Part shown: positions 34,935 through 44,758 of the stretch, one piece after another
Position numbering within the stretch: the stretch's first letter is position 1
How the letters are laid out: every line of letters begins with the position of its first letter
NCBI GenBank assembly: GCA_963664085.2
Contig: CAXXLO010000002.1
Coordinates: forward strand, 1,178,001-1,242,000
DNA from: Bin5 sp022821545
Lineage (GTDB): Bacteria > Chloroflexota > Anaerolineae > Caldilineales > Caldilineaceae
Length of the DNA stretch: 64,000 nt
Direction: 5' to 3'
The notes under the pieces: model-generated
The model's input: the letters and a program-made list of their open reading frames with translations, nothing else
What the model was told of the DNA's origin: nothing
Databases searched by the model: none
Translations under genes and position numbers: made by a program

Positions 34935-36642
34935 GGAGGCTGTCTCAGAAGTCGGGCTGAGAGGGTACGACAATTGCGTCTGAGGGTAAGCCGGGTTTAG
35001 GATGAAGCTTACCTAAGATGTAGGAGGAGCGCACATGCCTTTTCGGGAGATGAGTAGAGAGCAGATGTGGATGCTGCCACCGACGCTTGACGAGTTGTTG
35101 CCGCCGGATCATCGAGCAAGGTTTGTGGCCGAGTTCGTCGATGCCCTGGACAGGGAAGGCTGGGCCGAGCTTGGTGTGGAGATGGGAGGGGAGCCTCTGG
35201 GTGCGCCTGCCTACCATCCCAGAGCGCTCCTGTGCGTGTGGCTTTACGGATTCATGACGGGCGTGCGTTCATGCCGCAAGCTGGAGACGGCCTGTCGTGA
35301 CCAGATACCGTACCTGTGGTTGACCGGATGGCAGCGCCCCGACCACAACACGCTGTGGCGGTTCTATAGGAAGCACCGTTCAGAGATGAGGAAGCTGTTC
35401 GAGCGCACGGTGCGCACGGCGGTGACGATGGGATTGTTGGACCTGGCCGTGCAGGCGGTTGATGGGACAAAGATGGTCGCCAACGCCTCCAAGGACAGGG
35501 TCTATGACGCCGAAGAGTTGCGTGCCTTGCTGGGTCGGTTGGACAAGACGATATCCGAGCTTGAGGCCCAGAACGAAGCGGGAGCAGATGAGCCTGCCGT
35601 CAATCTGCCAGAAGAGTTGGCCGACAAGAAAGTCCTCAAAGAGCAGGTCAGGCAGGCGATGGACGACCTTGCGGGGCGCGGCCGCCAGAAGTGCATCAAC
35701 CTGACTGACAGAGAGGCCCGCTTGATGAAGAGCAGCCAGGGTATCGTGACTGGCTACAACGCTCAGGCCATGGTGTCGCCGTTGCAACCGAGTGTCGGTG
35801 CGAACGGAATGTTCGTCACGGCGGCTGATGTGGTGGATGAACCGAATGACTCTGCCCAGCTGGTCCCGATGCTAGAGCAGTCCGAGGAGACGACCGGGGC
35901 AAGGGCCCAGGTGACGTTGGCGGACGCCGGCTATCACTCAGGGTCTGCGCTGGACGAATGCGCCCGCAGGGACCTCAAGCTCGTGATGCCTGAGTCGTCG
36001 CGGCGACGTGCCCAGCATCACCCCTATCACAAGGACCGCTTCATCTACGACCAGTGCAACGACAGCTACCTCTGCCCACACGGTCAGACGCTGACTCCCG
36101 TCGGCGCCATGCGCAGTCCCAACGGGAGACCCAGGCGCGTGTACCGGGCCTCCGCTGCCACTTGCCAGGCCTGTCCAGCCTTCGGGGTATGCACCAACGA
36201 CCTATTGAATGGACGGGCGCTGACGGTAGGGCCTCACGACGCAGTGTTGCGCCGCCATCGCACCTGGATGTCCACCCGCGAGGCACAGACGATATCCAAA
36301 CGCAGGAAGCAGTTGATCGAACCGGTCTTCGGCATCATCAAGGAGCAACAGGGGGCGCGTCGATTCTTGCTGCGCGGCCTCGTCAATGTAGCTGCCGAGT
36401 GGATCCTGTTGGCGACCGCGTTCAACCTGAGGACCCTTTGGCGCATATGGCGCTCAGGCGCTGTTGGCTTCCTGCCCTGCAGCCCGGCATCTCAACCCAT
36501 TCCCTCAGTGTAGCGCCTGGCAGCGTCAATACTGCCTCTTCAACAGTTGGCATGGCTCAGCTTATGCAACCAGCCGTCTTCGCAAGCTGGCGTGCCGGAA
36601 CTTACCAACGTCTACCCATCTTGCCCTTCTGAGACAGCCTCC
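34935..36642 (+). mobile_element. IS1182-family insertion sequence
   Basis: A 1.7-kb element with matching terminal repeats GGAGGCTGTCTCAGAAG at the left end and in reverse complement at the right end (36626-36642). It encodes one 492-aa transposase. No direct duplication is seen: the flanks are ATACTT and AGGGTC. The left side abuts the truncated IS3 element and the right side enters a permease gene that lacks its start, so a deletion has accompanied or followed insertion. Confidence 0.85.
35035..36513 (+). CDS. IS1182-family transposase
   Basis: A 492-aa DDE transposase. The N-terminal DUF772-like domain (AYHPRALLCVWLYGFMTG) is followed by the catalytic D in VQAVDGTKMVANAS, a second D in VTLADAGYHSG and E in RRKQLIEPVFGIIKEQ, plus a cysteine cluster (CQACPAFGVC). 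The reading frame is intact. ATG 35035 follows AGGAGCGC. Confidence 0.88.
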   Translation: MPFREMSREQMWMLPPTLDELLPPDHRARFVAEFVDALDREGWAELGVEMGGEPLGAPAYHPRALLCVWLYGFMTGVRSCRKLETACRDQIPYLWLTGWQRPDHNTLWRFYRKHRSEMRKLFERTVRTAVTMGLLDLAVQAVDGTKMVANASKDRVYDAEELRALLGRLDKTISELEAQNEAGADEPAVNLPEELADKKVLKEQVRQAMDDLAGRGRQKCINLTDREARLMKSSQGIVTGYNAQAMVSPLQPSVGANGMFVTAADVVDEPNDSAQLVPMLEQSEETTGARAQVTLADAGYHSGSALDECARRDLKLVMPESSRRRAQHHPYHKDRFIYDQCNDSYLCPHGQTLTPVGAMRSPNGRPRRVYRASAATCQACPAFGVCTNDLLNGRALTVGPHDAVLRRHRTWMSTREAQTISKRRKQLIEPVFGIIKEQQGARRFLLRGLVNVAAEWILLATAFNLRTLWRIWRSGAVGFLPCSPASQPIPSV

Positions 36643-37262
36643 AGGGTCTGTGTGCAGCGCTGCTCCTGAAGAACGCCATGCGCGGCATCGACCTCTACCG
36701 AACCATCTATTTCCTGCCCCTGATCACCACCTGGGCAGCGGTCGCCATCGTCTGGCGCTACATGTACAGCCTGGAAGGACCGATCAACGCCATGCTGGGA
36801 CCGTTAGGCATCGACCCGATCCCGTGGCTGTCACGGCCTGAATGGGCCATGCCGGCCGTCATTATCACCATCACCTGGAAAACCCTCTCCTGGAAGACGA
36901 TTATCCTCCTCGCCGGTCTGCAGTCGATACCGAACGAATTCTACGAAGCGTCTAGCATCGACGGCGCCTCCAGGTGGCAACAGTTCTGGAAGATCACACT
37001 GCCGCTGCTCTCTCCGGCGATGTTCTTCGCCCTGATCATCGGCATCATCAACACGCTCCAACTCTTCGACCCCATATTTATCATGACCGACGGCGGTCCG
37101 GCCGACTCGACCCGGACCTTGAGCTACTACATCTACACACGCGGTTTCCAGAACCTGCGCATGGGGTACGCCGCGGCGCTTTCCTGGGTTCTGTTCGCCA
37201 TTATTCTTCTCTTCACTCTCGTCCAATGGGTCTTGCAAAAGAGATGGGTCTTCTACCAGTAG
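36642..37262 (+). pseudogene. Carbohydrate ABC permease, MalF type, N-terminus lost
   Basis: From the IS1182 boundary the frame is open: QGLCAALLLKNAMRGIDLYR, then the rest of a MalF-type permease to 37262. The EAA loop EFYEASSIDGASRWQQFWKIT is intact, but the first ~100 residues (the N-terminal membrane segments) and any start are missing. The apparent ATG at 36678 is internal. It is followed 28 bases later by a MalG-type permease, so this was once an importer operon. Confidence 0.82.
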
Positions 37263-37290
37263 ACAGCGCAAATAGGCGTGGAGACTTCCA

Positions 37291-38115
37291 ATGAAGCTTA
37301 GGCGCAGAGAGACCGTCAGCCTGCAGGTGGTCACTGTCCTGGGCGCCGCAGCGCTGCTGTTCCCGTTCCTGTGGATGATTTCGGCGTCCCTGCAGACCTT
37401 GCAAGAGGTTGAAGCGTTCCCCCCGATCTGGATACCGGAAGTGCCGCAGTGGACCAACTACGTCGAGGCCGTGGTCAACTACAACATAGGCCGCGCCCTG
37501 CTCAACAGCGCCATTGTTACCACCGTTTCCGTAGCCGGCCAGTTGATCGTCTGTTCGCTTGGCGCCTATGCCTTTTCCCGCCTGCGCTTCCCCGGCCGCG
37601 ACGCCATCTTCCTCCTTTTTCTGGCCACAATGATGATCCCCCATTACGTGACCATCATCCCCCTCTATACAATGGTCTGGTCTGCCGGCCTGATCGATAC
37701 CTACCCCGCCCTCATCTTCCCCGGCCTTTTCAGCCCGTTCGGCACCTTTCTGCTGCGCCAGTTCTTCAACCAGACCCCGATCAGCCTGGATGAGGCGACG
37801 TTGATCGACGGCGGCAACCACTGGCACATCTACCTGTACGTGATTATGCCGCTCTCCCGCGCCGGTCTGGGCGCGCTGGGTATCTTCAGCTTCCTCGGCA
37901 TCTGGAACACCCTGTTCTGGCCGGTCCTGGTGATCAACTCCAAGGAACTGTTCACGCTGCCTCTGGCCCTGGCGATGGCGCAGGGCCAGTTCATTACACT
38001 GATCCATATCCAGATGGCCGGTTCGGTCATCGCCTGTGTGCCGGTAATCGTGGTCTTCCTGATGCTGCAGAAACAGTTCATCTCCAGCATCGCTCTGAGC
38101 GGAATGAAACAATAG
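37291..38115 (+). CDS. Carbohydrate ABC permease, MalG type
   Basis: A 274-aa inner-membrane permease with the EAA loop LDEATLIDGGNHWHIYLYVIMP. The frame is intact. Its partner permease is truncated by IS1182 and its binding protein has a frameshift, so the importer is likely defective. ATG 37291 is in the usual place; upstream sequence GGCGTGGAGACTTCCA offers a GGAG site. Confidence 0.85.
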   Translation: MKLRRRETVSLQVVTVLGAAALLFPFLWMISASLQTLQEVEAFPPIWIPEVPQWTNYVEAVVNYNIGRALLNSAIVTTVSVAGQLIVCSLGAYAFSRLRFPGRDAIFLLFLATMMIPHYVTIIPLYTMVWSAGLIDTYPALIFPGLFSPFGTFLLRQFFNQTPISLDEATLIDGGNHWHIYLYVIMPLSRAGLGALGIFSFLGIWNTLFWPVLVINSKELFTLPLALAMAQGQFITLIHIQMAGSVIACVPVIVVFLMLQKQFISSIALSGMKQ

Positions 38116-38145
38116 AGAAAATTATCAACCCAAAGGAGACTGACT

Positions 38146-39500
38146 ATGACGGATCACAGCTTGAGCAGACGGCATTTTCTGCAGGGTTCGGCGCTGGTTG
38201 CGGGCGGCGCGTTGATGGCGGCGTGCGCTCCCGTAGCAGGAGAACCGGGCGCGGCTGCCGCCGACGAAGGCGACTCGATGTCGGAAGAGCCTATCGAGAT
38301 GGTCGCCCAGTATTGGGGTACGCGGCCGGAGTTCATCGAAGACCGTGAAATCCTGGCCAAACGCATGACGGAAAAGTTCCCGAATGTGACGGCCAGCCAG
38401 AACTCGGTGCCCGGCGGACAGTACGGCGAAAAGGTGCTGACCGCGATCGCCGCCGGGACACCCCCGGACACGATGCAGCTGAACCACAGGTGGGAGCCGT
38501 TTTTCCGGGGCCAGGAAGCGCTGCTGAACGTGATTCCTTTCGCCGACGCGGACGCCGAGTTCAGTTTCGATGTGTTCTACCCGCGCATCATCGAGCTGGG
38601 CACGACCGAAGGCCAGTTGGTGACCGTGCCGCGCGGTTGGAACCCGTTCGTGATCTACTACAATCGGGCGCTCTTCGCCGAGGCCGGCCTCGACGATCTT
38701 CCCACCTCGTGGGAAAACGATACCTGGAACTGGGACTCGTTCCTGGAGACGGCCCAGGCCCTTACTGCAGACTCCGACGGAGACGGCAGAACGGACGTCT
38801 ACGGCATGTTCTTCCCCTACTGGTATCCATTCCTGCGGCTCGGCGGCGGGGACGTGCTGTCGGACGACCAGCAGTCCTCCGGCCTCGACAGCCCGGAAGC
38901 GCTGGCCGCGCTCCAGTGGCTGGCCGACTTGCGGCTGACGCACAAGGTCTCCCCCACACCGGCCGAAATCGAGGGGCTGGGAAGCGCACAGGATCTCTTT
39001 ACCGCCGGGCGCGTGGCGATGTTCACGGCCGGCGCTTGGGGGATCGGCGCGCTGACGCGCGTCGAGGGGCTGGATTGGGATGTCGGGCCGCTGCCGCGCG
39101 CGGCGGGCCAGCCTCCCGTCGGCTATACCCAATACTACGGACACGGCATCCCCAAGGGCACGCAGAGCGCGGAATGGTCGTGGGAGTACCTGAAGGTGAT
39201 CAGCGACGAGGAAAGCAACATCACGGTGGCGCAGACGATCGGCGACGTGCCGGCGATGCGGCACATTGCCGAAAGCGAATACTTCGCGGGGCTGCCCAAA
39301 CCGCCGACCCGCCAAGTCTTTATCGACAGCGCGCCCCACATGCAGGTCTGGCCCACGATCGCGCCGATTACGGAGATCATGTCCAGGGCGATTACCCCTG
39401 AGCTGAACCTGCCTTTCTCGGGGAGAAATCGGTTGAGGACGCGGTCGCGGCGGCCGGACCCCAGGTCGACGAGATCCTCGCCGAATTCTGGGGAAATTAG
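38146..39500 (+). pseudogene. Sugar ABC transporter substrate-binding lipoprotein, C-terminal frameshift
   Basis: A family 1 solute-binding protein with a twin-arginine motif (SRRHFL) and lipobox MAAC. The frame continues to about 39410 and then runs into unrelated residues up to 39582. Shifting frame there restores LGEKSVEDAVAAAGPQVDEI ending at a TAG at 39498-39500, the expected C-terminus. Loss of one base near 39411 is the simplest explanation. If translated as is, the protein has about 60 wrong residues at the end instead of the normal ~28. RBS AAAGGAG precedes ATG 38146. Confidence 0.8.
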
Positions 39501-39541
39501 TATTGATGCGTTGAGCGTTCCCCCAGTGCCCGTATGCATCC

Positions 39542-39573
39542 GAAGAGGAGAGGATAGTTTCCTCTCCTCTTTT
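39542..39573 (+). terminator. Rho-independent terminator after the binding-protein gene
   Basis: A perfect 11-bp stem AGAGGAGAGGA (39544-39554) and its complement (39560-39570) with loop TAGTT, followed by TTT. It lies about 40 bases after the restored stop of the binding-protein gene. Confidence 0.75.
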
Positions 39574-39659
39574 GGTTTATGACATACATTAGCGGCTGGC
39601 AGCCGGGCGCGCCCCGGGCCGCTGTCCGCTGACCACCGATTTTCGCAAAGGGAGAGGTG

Positions 39660-42600
39660 ATGCGCAGCAGGCAAGCGCAGGTCGATCAGGCCGCAAACGA
39701 ACCCGCGCCCGCGAAACGACCGCGTATGAGCGGCATCGCGCGCAAAGAGGCGATCGCCGGCTACATCGCGATTTCACCCTGGCTGCTGGGGTTCCTCATC
39801 TTTCAGCTGGCGCCGATCCTGGCGGCCTTCTATATCAGTTCGACCGAATGGCGCATCCTGTCGGCCCCGGAGTTCATCGGCGTGCGCAACTTCGACAAGC
39901 TGCTGTTCAACGATGAGCTTTTCTGGCAGAGCATCAAAGTGACGGTCATCTATGTCATCTTCCGCGTGCCTGTCTCCGCCGTGCTTTCGCTCGCCCTCGC
40001 ATTGCTGATGAATCAGCAGCTCGCCGGCCGCCGCCTCTTCCGCACGATCTACTATCTGCCCGCCGTCATACCCCTTGTCGCGGTCAGCATGATGTGGATC
40101 TGGATCTTCAACCCGGAATACGGTGTGCTGAACTCGTTCATCAGGCTGTTTGGCATCGAGGGACCACAGTGGATTCATTCATCGCGCTGGGCGCTGCCGG
40201 CCCTCATTATCATGAGCCTGTGGCAAGTGGGGACCGGCATGGTCATCTTTTTGGCCGGCCTGCAGGGCATCCCCGCCCATCTCTACGAGGCGGCAACGAT
40301 CGATGGCGCCAACACATGGCAGCGGTTTCTGAAAGTCACGTTGCCCATGTTGTCGCCGGTCGTTCTGTTTGCCCTGGTAATGAATGTGATCGGCAGCTTC
40401 CAGATCTTTACGCAGGCCTACATCATGACCGCCGGCGGCCCCGGCAACTCGACCCTCTTCCTCGTCCTCTACATCTACCGTAACGCCTTCGAATGGTTCC
40501 ACATGGGCTATGCCTCGGCGCTGGCGTGGGTACGGTTCGAGGCGGTCAACTACCGCGCGGAAGTCTGGGTCAACGGCGAGGCCGCCGGCGCGCATGAAGG
40601 CGGCTATACCGGCTTCGAATTGGAGATCGGTGACCTATTGCATGCGGGCGCAGAAAGCTCGCGCTCATATAGCGAAGCGGTAGCGCATGAACATTTCATC
40701 GCCGTGCGCGTCATCACCCCGCTGATCACCCGCGACGTCGTGATCGACGGCCTCGGGCACGACGACATGCCCCACTGGCGCGGCGCCATCGCCGGCGGGA
40801 TCTGGCAGCCCGTTTCACTCATCGCCACCGATGCCGTCTACATTGAGAACGCATTTGTGACGGGCGACGTCGGCTCCTGCAATGTGCGGGTGGAGTTGGC
40901 GCTGCGCAACACCAGCCTCCAGACCCGGGGAGCCGAAGTGCAGTGCGAGATCGCATCCTGGGCAGACGGCAACCCCGCGGCCTCGGTCAGCGCAGAACAC
41001 AACCTGCGGCCGGGCAAAAGCGAGGTGGCGCTGAATCTGAACGTGGCCGACCACAGGCTCTGGCAGCTTGATGATCCCTTCCTCTACCTGGCGACAACCA
41101 GCGTACAGCTGGCGGATGGGCTTTCGGACCGGGTGGAGACGCGCTTCGGCTTTCGCGAGTTCACCGCCAAGGGCAAGAGCTTCTATCTCAACGGCAAGAA
41201 GATAGTCCTCAAGAAGATAGTCCTCAAGACGACCTTCAACGAGGCCTTCTACCCCCACTCGCTGGCCTATCCCCGCGACCTGGAGCTACTCAGGAAAGAG
41301 TTCAAGCTGATCAAAGAGGGCAACATCAACATGGTCCGGCCCTGGCGCAAGCCGCAGCCGCCGGTCGTCTACGATATGGCCGACGAGATAGGCGTTCTGT
41401 ACGTGGGCGCGCTGCCGGTCGAGTGCATGGACAACTGGCCGCAGATCACCCCCTACACCCGGCAGCGGATCGAAAACGAGGTGACGGAGATGGTGCTGCG
41501 CGACCGCAACCATCCCTCGATCGTCATCTGGGAGATGTTCAACGAGATCCTGCGCGACGGACTGAAACGGCTGCGGCACACCACTTCCTTGAAGGCGCGC
41601 GAGCTCGATCCCACACGGCTGATCATCGACGAAGCCGGCGGCTTTGCCGGTCTGTGCAGCGTTTATCTGCCCGGTTCCTACGAGCCGACGCTGATCAACG
41701 ATGTCCACGACTACCCGGGCACGCCCTTCGCCCAGCAGAACTACGACAACCTGATGCTGCTGGGCAAGACGGAAGAGCAGTTGGACGCGATGGGGCGCAC
41801 TTCACTCGGACAGCATACGCGCAGCCACATCGAGCCCGGCCTTCTGACCAACATCTCCGAGCTGGGCTACGGCAGCATCCCCGACCTGGAAGCTAACATG
41901 GCCCAGTACCGCCGCGAGGGCAACCCCATCACGCCGGACTACCGCATCCATGAACGTCTGCACGACTCCTACCTGGCTGTCTATGAACGAACTGGGCTGG
42001 ATGACGTCTTCCCGACCTTCCACGACTTCATGCTCGCCTGCCAGGAGGTCCACTACACCGGCAATAAGCTGATGGCCGAGGCCTGCCGCATCAATGGTGA
42101 TATCGCCGGCATCGGCATCCATTCTCTGAACGACGGCGACTGGATCGTGGGCGCCGGCCTGATCGACAATTTCCGCAACCCCAAGCGCGCCTATTACGCC
42201 ATCAAAGAGACCTTTGCCGACCGCTATATAGCGATTCGCCCCAGCGCGCAGAATGTCTACGCGGGGCAGGCGGTGCAGATCCTGTTGACGTCGGTCAACG
42301 ACGAGGAAGCGGTGACGGGCACGCTATCGCTTCAGGTCACGACCGGCGACGGGCAGCGCCTGCTCGACCACAGCGAAGAGACAACGATGCCGGCGGGCAT
42401 TGTCGATCTGAGTGAGTATGCCGTCGCCACCGACGGCCTGGCGGGGCGCTGCCTGATCGAGGTCGCGTTCCACAGTGGCGCAGACACAGTTACGCGCAAC
42501 GACTCCAGCTTCTATGTGCTGGAGCAGACGGGATCGGCACTTCCCGCGCAGGACGTCGCCCTGATCGATCTCGACGGCGCGCTCGGCGCCTACCTGGCCG

Positions 42601-43202
42601 GCTCTGACCTGCGTTCGACGCCGTTTTCAGCGGCGACACCCCGTGATCAACGGACGTTGGTGAATCTGAATGGCTGGGGCGGCGAGGAGCAGCCAATCTT
42701 CGCTGACCTGGAACGATGGGTCGGGGCCGGCGGGACGGCCGTCTTCCTCGGCGCGCCGCCGGAGGACGCTCTGACGACCAGGTATCGCATGCAGAAACTC
42801 CTGGCAAAGGATACTCTGCTGCCGTTTGGGGTTACCTATTTCAGCGGCAAGGGCTTGTGGACACCGTGCAGCCACGTTGTCCGCGAGCACCCGGTCTACG
42901 ATGGGCTGCCATCGTCCTGCCTGATGGGGCAGGAGTACCGCGATGCAGTTTCACGATGGTCTATTGTGGTACCGGAAACGGACTGGATCAGCGGCAACGT
43001 GACCTTTGACTGGCATGCCGGCCTGAAACACAAGCAGAACTACGTAGGCGTGACCGCGGCCTTCCACGGCGCCGACCTGACGCAGATCGCGCACGGTGAA
43101 GGCAGTTACATCCTGTGTACGCACCGGCTCGTTGAGAACCTGGGCAAAGATCCGGTGGCGGAGCGGCTCTTCAGCAACCTGGTGGGCTGGGCTCTGGGGT
43201 AG
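39660..43202 (+). CDS. In-frame chimera: MalF-type ABC permease fused to GH2-family glycoside hydrolase
   Basis: One frame of about 1180 codons from ATG 39660 (GGGAG upstream). Residues 1-291 are a MalF-type permease: membrane segments, EAA loop LYEAATIDGANTWQRFLKVT and the end motif HMGYASALAWV, where the last membrane segment would begin. From residue 292 it is a GH2 enzyme already inside its N-terminal sandwich domain (RFEAVNYRAEVWVNGEAAGAHEGG), then an Ig-like domain, a TIM barrel with acid/base E629 in WEMFNE and nucleophile E734 in SELGYG, and a C-terminal domain resembling a glutamine-amidotransferase fold. The permease lacks its last helix and the GH2 its first ~80-100 residues. I read this as a deletion that happened to keep frame. 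Confidence 0.75.
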   Translation: MRSRQAQVDQAANEPAPAKRPRMSGIARKEAIAGYIAISPWLLGFLIFQLAPILAAFYISSTEWRILSAPEFIGVRNFDKLLFNDELFWQSIKVTVIYVIFRVPVSAVLSLALALLMNQQLAGRRLFRTIYYLPAVIPLVAVSMMWIWIFNPEYGVLNSFIRLFGIEGPQWIHSSRWALPALIIMSLWQVGTGMVIFLAGLQGIPAHLYEAATIDGANTWQRFLKVTLPMLSPVVLFALVMNVIGSFQIFTQAYIMTAGGPGNSTLFLVLYIYRNAFEWFHMGYASALAWVRFEAVNYRAEVWVNGEAAGAHEGGYTGFELEIGDLLHAGAESSRSYSEAVAHEHFIAVRVITPLITRDVVIDGLGHDDMPHWRGAIAGGIWQPVSLIATDAVYIENAFVTGDVGSCNVRVELALRNTSLQTRGAEVQCEIASWADGNPAASVSAEHNLRPGKSEVALNLNVADHRLWQLDDPFLYLATTSVQLADGLSDRVETRFGFREFTAKGKSFYLNGKKIVLKKIVLKTTFNEAFYPHSLAYPRDLELLRKEFKLIKEGNINMVRPWRKPQPPVVYDMADEIGVLYVGALPVECMDNWPQITPYTRQRIENEVTEMVLRDRNHPSIVIWEMFNEILRDGLKRLRHTTSLKARELDPTRLIIDEAGGFAGLCSVYLPGSYEPTLINDVHDYPGTPFAQQNYDNLMLLGKTEEQLDAMGRTSLGQHTRSHIEPGLLTNISELGYGSIPDLEANMAQYRREGNPITPDYRIHERLHDSYLAVYERTGLDDVFPTFHDFMLACQEVHYTGNKLMAEACRINGDIAGIGIHSLNDGDWIVGAGLIDNFRNPKRAYYAIKETFADRYIAIRPSAQNVYAGQAVQILLTSVNDEEAVTGTLSLQVTTGDGQRLLDHSEETTMPAGIVDLSEYAVATDGLAGRCLIEVAFHSGADTVTRNDSSFYVLEQTGSALPAQDVALIDLDGALGAYLAGSDLRSTPFSAATPRDQRTLVNLNGWGGEEQPIFADLERWVGAGGTAVFLGAPPEDALTTRYRMQKLLAKDTLLPFGVTYFSGKGLWTPCSHVVREHPVYDGLPSSCLMGQEYRDAVSRWSIVVPETDWISGNVTFDWHAGLKHKQNYVGVTAAFHGADLTQIAHGEGSYILCTHRLVENLGKDPVAERLFSNLVGWALG
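41199..41228 (+). repeat. 15-bp tandem duplication in the GH2 part
   Basis: AAGATAGTCCTCAAG occurs twice in a row, so the protein reads IVLKKIVLK where relatives have one copy after YLNGKK. It adds five residues in a loop-forming position before the catalytic barrel. Confidence 0.75.
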
Positions 43203-43246
43203 TTTCCCGTTCCCGGTTACCCGCTTAATCAGCTTCAGGAGACAGT

Positions 43247-44194
43247 ATGAGCAGATCAGCGCTTGATGAGATTCCGTTCGACCTGTTCGCCAGTTTCGAA
43301 CGTATCGAGGAAGGCAACCCGACCTTTTTCTGTGAACCGCCCGAGTGGGCTGCGGCCGCGCATGCCATCGTCGTGGGCGGCACGGTCCACTACCTGTGGG
43401 GCAGACGCAGAAAGGACAACTACTGGATGCTGATGCACAGCGCCGCGCCGGCAAGCGACCCCGCGGCCGTCACCCACGACCCGAGGAACCCTGTCCTGAT
43501 GCCCTCGCAGGCCGGCTTTGACGATTTCACCGTCGAGTACCCCTACCCCTTCCAAAATCCTGCCGACGGCAGGTTCTATGTCTACTATCTCGGCCGGCGG
43601 CTCAAACCTCCCAAGCAGACCGGCTTACTGGTAGGCGACGGCGACTTCGGCGCATGGACGCGCGTGCTCCGGACGCCCGTGATTCCCGCGGACACGCCTT
43701 ACGAGAGTGCAGGCTCGTCGCACCCCTCCGTCGCGGTTGACGGCGACACGATCCACATCATCTACACCGGCGAATCGGAAGGGAATCCGGTTATCTGCCA
43801 CGCGACCGCGCCGACCACCGACCCCGCGGCGGTCACCAAGGACGCGGCCAATCCGATATTCAGCGGCAGCGGTCTGGCCTGGGACAGCAGCGGCGTGCGC
43901 GAGGCGGAGATCTTCAAAGGACCGCGCTACTTCCATATCCTGTACGGCGGCCGCGCACAGGAAGACGAGATATGGCAGATCGGGCATGTACGCACGCAGG
44001 ATTTCCGCAGCTTCGAGCCGAACCCGCACAACCCGATCTTCACGCCCGCCGCGGACCGCGGGGCATGGGACTGCGACGGTATCCTCACGCCCCAGGTCTT
44101 TGAGACCGGGGACGCCTACTACATGCTCTACGCGGGCCGGAAGGGCAGAGAGTGGCAGAGCGGCCTTGCCAGGGCAGACAAACCGCGCGGATAA
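43247..44194 (+). CDS. Five-bladed beta-propeller glycosidase (GH43/GH130-like)
   Basis: A 315-aa protein without signal peptide, with repeated aromatic-rich strands typical of five-bladed propeller glycosidases (HYLWGRRRKDNYWMLM, FYVYYLGRR, HIIYTGESEG, YMLYAGRKG). Candidate acidic catalytic residues lie in REAEIF and in DCDG. The AGGAGACAGT before ATG 43247 is a good ribosome binding site. It lies 45 bases after the GH2 chimera, so it probably once worked with it. Hydrolase versus phosphorylase cannot be decided here. Confidence 0.7.
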   Translation: MSRSALDEIPFDLFASFERIEEGNPTFFCEPPEWAAAAHAIVVGGTVHYLWGRRRKDNYWMLMHSAAPASDPAAVTHDPRNPVLMPSQAGFDDFTVEYPYPFQNPADGRFYVYYLGRRLKPPKQTGLLVGDGDFGAWTRVLRTPVIPADTPYESAGSSHPSVAVDGDTIHIIYTGESEGNPVICHATAPTTDPAAVTKDAANPIFSGSGLAWDSSGVREAEIFKGPRYFHILYGGRAQEDEIWQIGHVRTQDFRSFEPNPHNPIFTPAADRGAWDCDGILTPQVFETGDAYYMLYAGRKGREWQSGLARADKPRG

Positions 44195-44260
44195 CGAGGC
44201 GAATTTAAGAACTGCGATTGAGTAAACTGGAAACCAGGTCGTAGATCATCGGTAGATGGC

Positions 44261-44758
44261 GTGGCAGGGGGGCAGGTCATGACCACCGTGGGGCCTATTT
44301 TCTTAGCATATCAAGGTCTTGGTCTCTACGACACCAAGATTGGATTGATCCTTGTCAATCTATCGTTTAGCCTATCCTTTGCCATCTACTTCTTGTTTGC
44401 CTACTTTCAGACTATACCTCGTGAGCTGGATGACGCGGCACATATCGATGGATGCACGTGGCTGGAAATTTTTTGGTATGTGATCCTTCCCATCGCTCGG
44501 CCTGCGGTGGTCACTACTTTCCTTATCGGGTACATTGGCGTATGGAATGAATATCTCCTTGCTAACATTCTCACGGCGAGCGAAAATGCAAAGACACTCA
44601 CTGTCAGAATCCTTGAAATCGCCCCGGCCGCTCGTATAGAACCCTACCAACTGTACGCAGTAGGTGGAATCCTGAGTCTTATTCCTGTCATCCTGATAGT
44701 TATGTTGGGGCAGCGGCACATCGTGGGAGGGATAGTTAGAGGCGCCGTAAAGGGCTAG
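44261..44758 (+). pseudogene. Carbohydrate ABC permease, C-terminal remnant
   Basis: About 160 residues of a MalG-type permease, including the EAA loop (ELDDAAHIDGCTWLEIFWYVI). The first ~100 residues are missing and the ATG used (44261) is not a natural start; the preceding 65 bases have no homology I recognise. Its composition is more AT-rich than the neighbours. The stop at 44756-44758 is touched by the IS630 insertion. Confidence 0.7.
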
